A stretch of DNA of 64,000 nt from Liolophura sinensis (taxonomy: Eukaryota; Mollusca; Polyplacophora; Chitonida; Chitonidae), in assembly GCF_032854445.1 (NCBI RefSeq), contig NC_088306.1:9326193-9390192 (forward strand), read 5' to 3'. This document shows, one piece after another, positions 57,385 through 64,000 of the stretch. The notes beneath the pieces are model-generated. The model saw nothing but the letters and a program-made list of their open reading frames with translations. It had not been told where the DNA came from and did not search any database. How positions within the stretch are numbered: the first letter of the stretch is position 1; each line of letters starts with the position of its first letter. The position numbers and the translations under genes are program-made.

Positions 57385-60300
57385 TGGTAATTTTGGTGCT
57401 TACTTTTCCTTACAAGGCAACATCTAATTTTACAGACCAAATAAAAACTTGAAAATCTACAGCTTTATGTTTCTCAAAACACATATAGACTGACACCAAC
57501 TAACTCATTTAAGTGTACCAAAGCTATTTAACTTTGGTACACTATTTAAGGCAACAACTTATACCAAAGACCAAATCAAAACCTGAAAGGCCCTCTGTTT
57601 AAAAACACATACTGACACCAACTAACTTATTTAAGTCTACTAAAGTAAAAACTTAAAGATCAAAATGGCACTTATTAACTTTCTAAATCCAAGAAAAAAA
57701 ACGCTGACCTATAGACATTGATTCTCCTGCCTTTTAATGAGTAGGGCTCTAGTCCAACTTAAATGTATGTTTTGTTACAAAATACCAAATGTTCTTTCCA
57801 TCAAAAAATAAAGTGTTTATAAATCAATAATCTCTATGATAAACAGCAGAACGTCCTCATTTTCCATTCACTGTGTCTCCAAAAGCCTAATTAAAACATA
57901 TTCAAAAGTATTGCGAATCAACACACCTAAACTAAATATCTTACAAGCAATTTTTCTATTTATACTCATTATCCAGCAATGACATACAATCTGAATATTA
58001 AATTAAACACGAATTAGAAACTGTTCCTCATGAAAGAAATAGCAAGCAACAAATCATCCACCCCTGGCTAAAATGGTAATTTTAGTGCTTGCTTTTCCTT
58101 ACAAGGTAGATTCTAATTTTAAGGACCAAATACAAACTTAAAAATCTATAGCTTTCTGTTTCTCAAAACACATATATACTGACTCCAATTAACTTCTTTA
58201 AGTGTACCAAAGCTGTAAGTAAAAGACTTAAATGGCACTTATTGACTATCTAAATCTTAGAAAAATTCCTCAGGCTAATCAAATTGTGCTCAAAAGTAGT
58301 TTGCAACAAAAAAAATGCAAAATGAATATCATGCAAGCACTTTCTTCCATCTACTTAGGATCCTTCCCCTCTCCACAAAATATACTCCAAACTGTACATC
58401 ATAGAAAAAGTAGAAACTGTTCCTCATGAAAGAAAAAGCAAGCAACAAATCATCCACCCCTGGCTAAAATGGTAATTTTGGTGTTTGCTTTTTCTTACAA
58501 GGCAACCACTTATACCAAAGACCAAATCAAAACCTCACAAGCTCTCTGTTTTAAGACATATACTGACACCAACTAACTCATTTAAGTCTACTAAAGTAAA
58601 AACTTAAAGATCAAAATGGCACTTATTAACTTTCTAAATCCAAGAAATAAAATGCTGACCTATAGACATTGATTCTCCTGCCTTTTAATGAGTAGGGCTC
58701 TAGTCCAACTTAAATGTATGTTTTCTTACAAAGTACTAAATGTTCTTTCCATCAAAAAATAAATAAAGTGTTTATAAAACAATAATCTCTATGATAAACA
58801 GCAAAACGTCTTCATTTTCCATTCAATGTGTCTCCAAAAGCCTAATTAAAACATATTCAAAAGTATTGCGAATCAACAAACCTAAACTAAATAACTTACA
58901 AGCAATTCTTTCTATTTATACTCATTATCCAACAATAAAATATACTCTGAATTTTCAATCAAACACAAAGTAGAAACCGTTCCTCATAAAAGAAATAGCA
59001 AGCAACAAATCATCCACCCCTGGCTAAAATGGTAATTTTGGTGCTTGCTCTTCCTTACAAGGTAACACCTAATTTTAAGGACCAAATATAAACTTAAAAA
59101 TCTATAGCTTTCTGTTTCTCAAGAAACATATACACTGACTCCAATTAATTTATTTAAGTGTACCAAAGCTGTAAGTAAAAGACTTAAATGGCACTTATTG
59201 ACTATCTAAATCTCAGAAAAATTCCTAAGGCTAATCAAATTGTGCTCAAAAATAGTTTGCAACAAAAAAAAAAATGCAAAATGAATATCATGCAATCACT
59301 TTCTCCCATCTACTCAGGATCCTTCCCCCCTCCCCAACATATACTCCAAACTGTATATCACAGAAAAAGTGGAAACTGTTCCTCATGAAAGAAAAAGCAA
59401 GCAACAAATCATCCACCCCTGGCTAAAATGGTAATTTTGGTGTTTGCTTTTCCTTACAAGGCAACAACTTATACCAAAGACCAAATCAAAACCTCACAAG
59501 CTCTCTGTTTTAAGACATATACTGACACCAACTAACTCATTTAAGTCTACTAAAGTAAAAACTTAAATATCAAAATGGCACTTATTAACTTTCTAAATCC
59601 AAGAAATAAAATGCTGACCTATAGAGACTGTTTCTCTTGCCTTTTAATGAGTAGGGCTCTAGTCCAACTTAAATGTATGTTTTGTTACAAAATACCAAAT
59701 GTTCTTTCCATCAAAAAATAAAGTGTTTATAAATCAATAATCTCTATGATAAACAGCAGAACGTCCTCATTTTCCATTCACTGTGTCTCCAAAAGCCTAA
59801 TGAAAACATATTCAAAAGTATTGCGAATCAACAAACTTAAACTAAATATCTTACAAGCAATTTCTTCTATTTATACTCATTATCCAATAAAAAAATATAC
59901 TCTGAACTTTCAATCAAACACAAATTAGAAACCATTCCTCATGAAAGAAATAGCAAGCAACAAATCATCCACCCCTGGCTAAAATGGTAATTTTGGTGCT
60001 TGCTTTTCCTTACAAGGTAACATCTAATTTTAAAGACCAAATAAAAACTTAAAAATCTATAGCTTTCTGCTTCTCAAGACACATATATACTGACTCCAAT
60101 TAACTTATTTAAGTGTACCAAAGCTGTAAGTAAAAGACTTAAATAGCACTTATTGACTGTTTAAATCTTATAAAAATTCCTTAGGCTAATCAGATTGTGC
60201 TCAAAAGTAGATTGCAACAAAAAAATCGCAAAATAAATATCATGCAAGCACTTTCTCCCATCTACTCAGGATCCTTCCCCCCTCCACAAAATATCCTCCA

Positions 60301-63300
60301 AACTGTATACCATAGAAAAAGTAGAAACTGTTCCTCATGAAAGAAAAAGCAAGCAACAAATCAACCACCCTTAGCTAAAATGGTAATTTTGGTGTTTGCT
60401 TTTTCTAACAAGGTATCAACTAATACCAAAGACTAAATCAAAACCTAACAAACTCTCTGTTTTAAGACACATACTGACGCCAACTAACTCATTTAAGTCT
60501 ACTAAAGTAAAAACTTAAAGATCAAAATGTCCAACTGACATATATGTTTTATTACAAAATACCAAATGTTCTTTCTATCAAACAATAAATGAAGTTTTTA
60601 TAAATCAATAATCTCTATGATAAAGAGCAGAACGTCTTCATTTTCCATTCACTGTGTCTCCAAAAGCCTAATTAAAACATATTCAAAAGTATTGCGAATC
60701 AACAAACCTAAACTAAATAACTTACAAGCAATTTCTTCTATTTATACTCATTATCCAACAATAAAATATACTCTGAATTTTCAATCAAACACAAATTAGA
60801 AACCATTCCTCATGAAAGAAATAGCAAGCAACAAATCATCCACCCCTGGCTAAAATGGTAATTTTGGTGCTTGCTTTTACTTACAAGGTAACACCTAATT
60901 TTAAGGACCAAATAAAAACTTAAAAATCTGTAGCTTTCTCTTTCTCAAGACACATATATACTGACTCCAATTAACTTATTTAAGTGTACCAAAGCTGTAA
61001 GTAAAAGACTTAAATGGCACTTATTCACTATGTAAATCTTAGAAAAATTCCTAAGGCTAATCAGATTGTGCTAAAAATAGTTTGCAACAAAAAAAATGCA
61101 AAATGAATATCATGCAAGCACTTTTTCCCATCTACTCAGGATCCTTTCCCAGGTCCACAAAATATGCTCCACACTGTATATCATAGAAAAAGTAGAAACT
61201 GTTCCTCATGAAAGAAAAAGCAAGCAACAAATCATCCACCCCTGGCTAAAATGGTAATTTTGGTGTTTGCTTTTTCTTACAAGGCATCAACTAATACCAA
61301 AGACCAAATCAAAACCTAACAAACTCTCTGTTTTAAGACACATACTGACGCCAACTAACTCATTTAAGTCTACTAAAGTAAAAACTTCAAGATCAAAATG
61401 GCACTTATTAACTTTCTAAATCCAAGAAATAAAATGCTGACCTATAGACATTGATTCTCCTGCCTTATAATGAGTAGGGCTGTAGTCCAACTTATATGTA
61501 TCTTTTCTCACAAAATACCAAATGTTCTCTCCATCAAAAAATAAAGTGTTTATAAATCAATAATCTCTATGATAAACAGCAGAACGTCTTCCTTTTCCAC
61601 TCACTGTGTCTCCAAAAGCCTAATTAAAACATATTCAAAAGTATTGCGAATCAACAAACCTAAACTAAATATCTTACAAGCAATCTTTCTATTTATACTC
61701 ATTATCCAATAATAAAATATACTCTGAATTTTCAATCAAACACAAATTAGAAACCGTTCCTCATGAAAGAAATAGCAAGCAACAAATTATCCACCCCTGG
61801 CTAAAATGGTAATTTTATTGCTTGCTTTTCCTTACAAGGTAACATCTAATTTTAAGGACCAAATAAAAACTTAAAAATCTATAGCTTTCTGTTTCTCAAG
61901 ACACATACATACTGACTCCAATTAACTTATTTAAGTGTACCAAAGCTGTAAGTAAAAGACTTAAATGGCACTTATTGACTATCTAAATTTCAGAAAAATT
62001 CCTAAAACTAATCAGATTGTGCTCAAAAAAACTGCCAAATGAATATCATGCAAGCACTTTTTCCCATCTACTCAGGCGCCTTCCCCCCTCCACAAAATAT
62101 GCTCCAAACTGTATATCATAGAAAAAGTAGAAACTGTTCCTCATGAAAGAAAAAGCAAACAACAAATCATCCACCCCTGGCTAAAATGGTAATTTTGGTG
62201 TTTGCTTTTTCTAACAAGGTATCAACTAATACCAAAGACCAAATCAAACCCTAACAAACTCTCTGTTTTAAGACACATACTGACGCCAACTAACTCATTT
62301 AAGTCTACTAAAGCAAAAACTTAAAGATCAAAATGGCACTTATTAACTTTCTAAATCCAAGAAATAAAATGCTGACCTATAGACATTGATTCTCCTGCCT
62401 TTTAATGAGTAGGGCTCTAGTCCAACTTACATATATGTTTTATTACAAAATACCAAATGTTCTTTCTATCAAACAATAAATGAAGTTTTTTTAAATCAAT
62501 AATCTCTATGATAAAGAGCAGAACGTCTTCATTTTCCATTCACTGTGTCTCCAAAAGCCTAATTAAAACATATTCAAAAGTATTGCGAATCAACAAACCT
62601 AAACTAAATAACTTACAAGCAATTTCTTCTATTTATACTCATTATCCAATAATAAAATATACTCTGAATTTTCAATCAAACACAAATTAGAAACCATTCC
62701 TCATGAAAGAAATAGCAAGCAACAAATCATCCACCCCTGGCTAAAATGGTAATTTTGGTGTTTGCTTTTCCTTACAAGGTAACATCTAATTTTAAGGACC
62801 AAATAAAAACTTAAAAATCTATAGCTTTCTGTTTCTCAAGACACATATATACTGACTCCAATTAACTTATTTAAGTGTACCAAAGCTGTAAGTAAAAGAC
62901 TTAAATGGCACTCATTGACTATCTAAATCTTTCAAAAATTCCTAAGGCTAATCGAATTGTGCTCAAAAATAGTTTACAACAAAAAAATGCAAAATAAATA
63001 TCATGCAAGCACTTTCTCCCATCTACTCAGGATCCTTCCCCCCTCCACAAAATATCCTCCACACTGTATATCATAGAAAAAGTAGAAACTGTTCCTCATG
63101 AAAGAAAAAGCAAGCAACAAATCATCCACCCCTGGCTAAAATGGTAATTTTGGTGTTTGCTTTTTCTTACAAGGCATTAACTAATACCAAATAGCAAATC
63201 AAAACCTAACAAACTCTCTGTTTTAAGACACATACTGACGCCAACTAACTCATTTAAGTCTACTAAAGTAAAAACTTAAAGATCAAAATGGCACTTATTA

Positions 63301-64000
63301 ACTTTCTAAATCCAAGAAATAAAATGCTGACCTATAGACATTGATTCTCCTGCCTTTTAATGAGTAGGGCTCTAGTCCAACTTACCTATATGTTTTATTA
63401 CAAAATACCAAATGTTCTTTCTATCAAACAATAAAAGAAGTTTTTATAAATCAATAATCTCTATGATAAAGAGCAGAACGTCTTCATTTTCCATTCACTG
63501 TGTCTCCAAAAGCCTAATTAAAACATATTCAAAAGTATTGCGAATCAACAAACCTAAACTAAATAACTTACAAGCAATTTCTTCTATTTATACTCATTAT
63601 CCAACAATAAAATATACTCTGAATTTTCAATCAAACACAAATTAGAAACCGTTCCTCATGAAAGAAATAGCAAGCAACAAATCATCCACCCCTGGCTAAA
63701 ATGGTAATTTTGGTGTTTGCTTTTCCTTACAAGGTAACATCTAGTTTTAAGGACCAAATAAAAACTTGAAAATCTATAGCTTTCTGTTTCTCAAGACACA
63801 TATATACTGACTCCAATTAACTTATTTAAGTGTACCAAAGCTGTAAGTAAAAGACTTAAATTGCACTTATTGACTATCTAAATCGTAGAAAAATTCCTAA
63901 TTCTAGTCAAATTAGGCAAAAACGTAGTGTGCAACAAAAAAATGCAAAATGAATATTATGCAAGCACTTTCACCTATCTACACAGGATCCTCCCCCGTCC
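57385..64000. repeat. Large complex satellite array, block 2 (runs off the window)
   Basis: About 13 full cores plus one partial core (starts near 58042, 58438, 58998, 59397, 59953, 60349, 60824, 61220, 61777, 62155, 62715, 63110, 63670) continue the 396/560-bp alternation of block 1. One spacer is shortened (475 bp between 60349 and 60824), and one short spacer is 378 bp. The array begins abruptly within the hairpin loop of a core at 57385 and is still running at the window end. Confidence 0.97.
57513..57542. repeat. Perfect inverted repeat at an internal satellite junction
   Basis: GTGTACCAAAG (57513-57523) and CTTTGGTACAC (57532-57542) enclose 8 nt. The left arm is ordinary satellite spacer; the right arm is an inverted copy of it, after which the sequence jumps to the other spacer type ('ggcaacaacttatacc'). 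Confidence 0.9.

Overview
The window looks like a stretch of an animal nuclear genome, most likely a mollusc and plausibly a bivalve. The reasons are intron-bearing gene structure, AT-rich intergenic DNA, and several copies of a tRNA-derived SINE whose 3' end (CGTATAAGTGAAATATTC...AACACCAATCAAATAAATAA) I associate with molluscan genomes. The species cannot be fixed from the sequence. Most open reading frames here are chance or repeat-borne; little of the window is convincingly coding.

Left part (1-25.4 kb): one supported gene lies on the minus strand, the 5' end of an EGF-receptor (ErbB)-like receptor. Three coding exons (9247-9358 signal peptide, 6261-6626 and 5782-5901 L1 ligand-binding domain) join through consensus splice sites, all in phase 1; the rest of the gene must lie left of the window or is unrecognised. 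Around it is mobile-element debris: a broken DIRS-type reverse transcriptase (2.7-3.5 kb), a broken Penelope-like reverse transcriptase (23.4-23.8 kb), several SINE copies, older SINE-like copies, two unclassified dispersed repeat families (called F1 and F2 here), a 37-bp minisatellite split by a SINE, a 22/44-bp minisatellite, and palindrome clusters.

Middle and right part: a very large complex satellite occupies about 25.4-49.4 kb and resumes at 57.4 kb to the window end. It has about 60 copies of a conserved core of roughly 85 bp. Within the core a 59-nt segment folds into an imperfect hairpin (arms AAAAGCAAGCA / TGCTTGCTTTT). Cores are separated alternately by about 396 and 560 bp, giving a higher-order repeat near 956 bp; at 42.8-45.8 kb the register is about 1,002 bp and three copies are almost identical. 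The edges are diverged and carry a PiggyBac remnant and a SINE; the centre is homogenised. The hairpin core is kept while the spacers diverge, and this is the most unusual signal in the window.

Between the two satellite blocks (49.4-57.4 kb) is a direct duplication with a 1.4-kb offset. Each copy carries three perfect CRE sites (TGACGTCA) spaced exactly 14 bp apart, followed on the minus strand by a possible untranslated first exon ending in a GTAAGC donor. If this is a duplicated promoter, the 24-kb satellite would sit in the first intron of a leftward transcript. That is inference and needs RNA evidence. The rest of that interval is AT-rich DNA with a perfect 16-bp-stem hairpin and one weak ORF.
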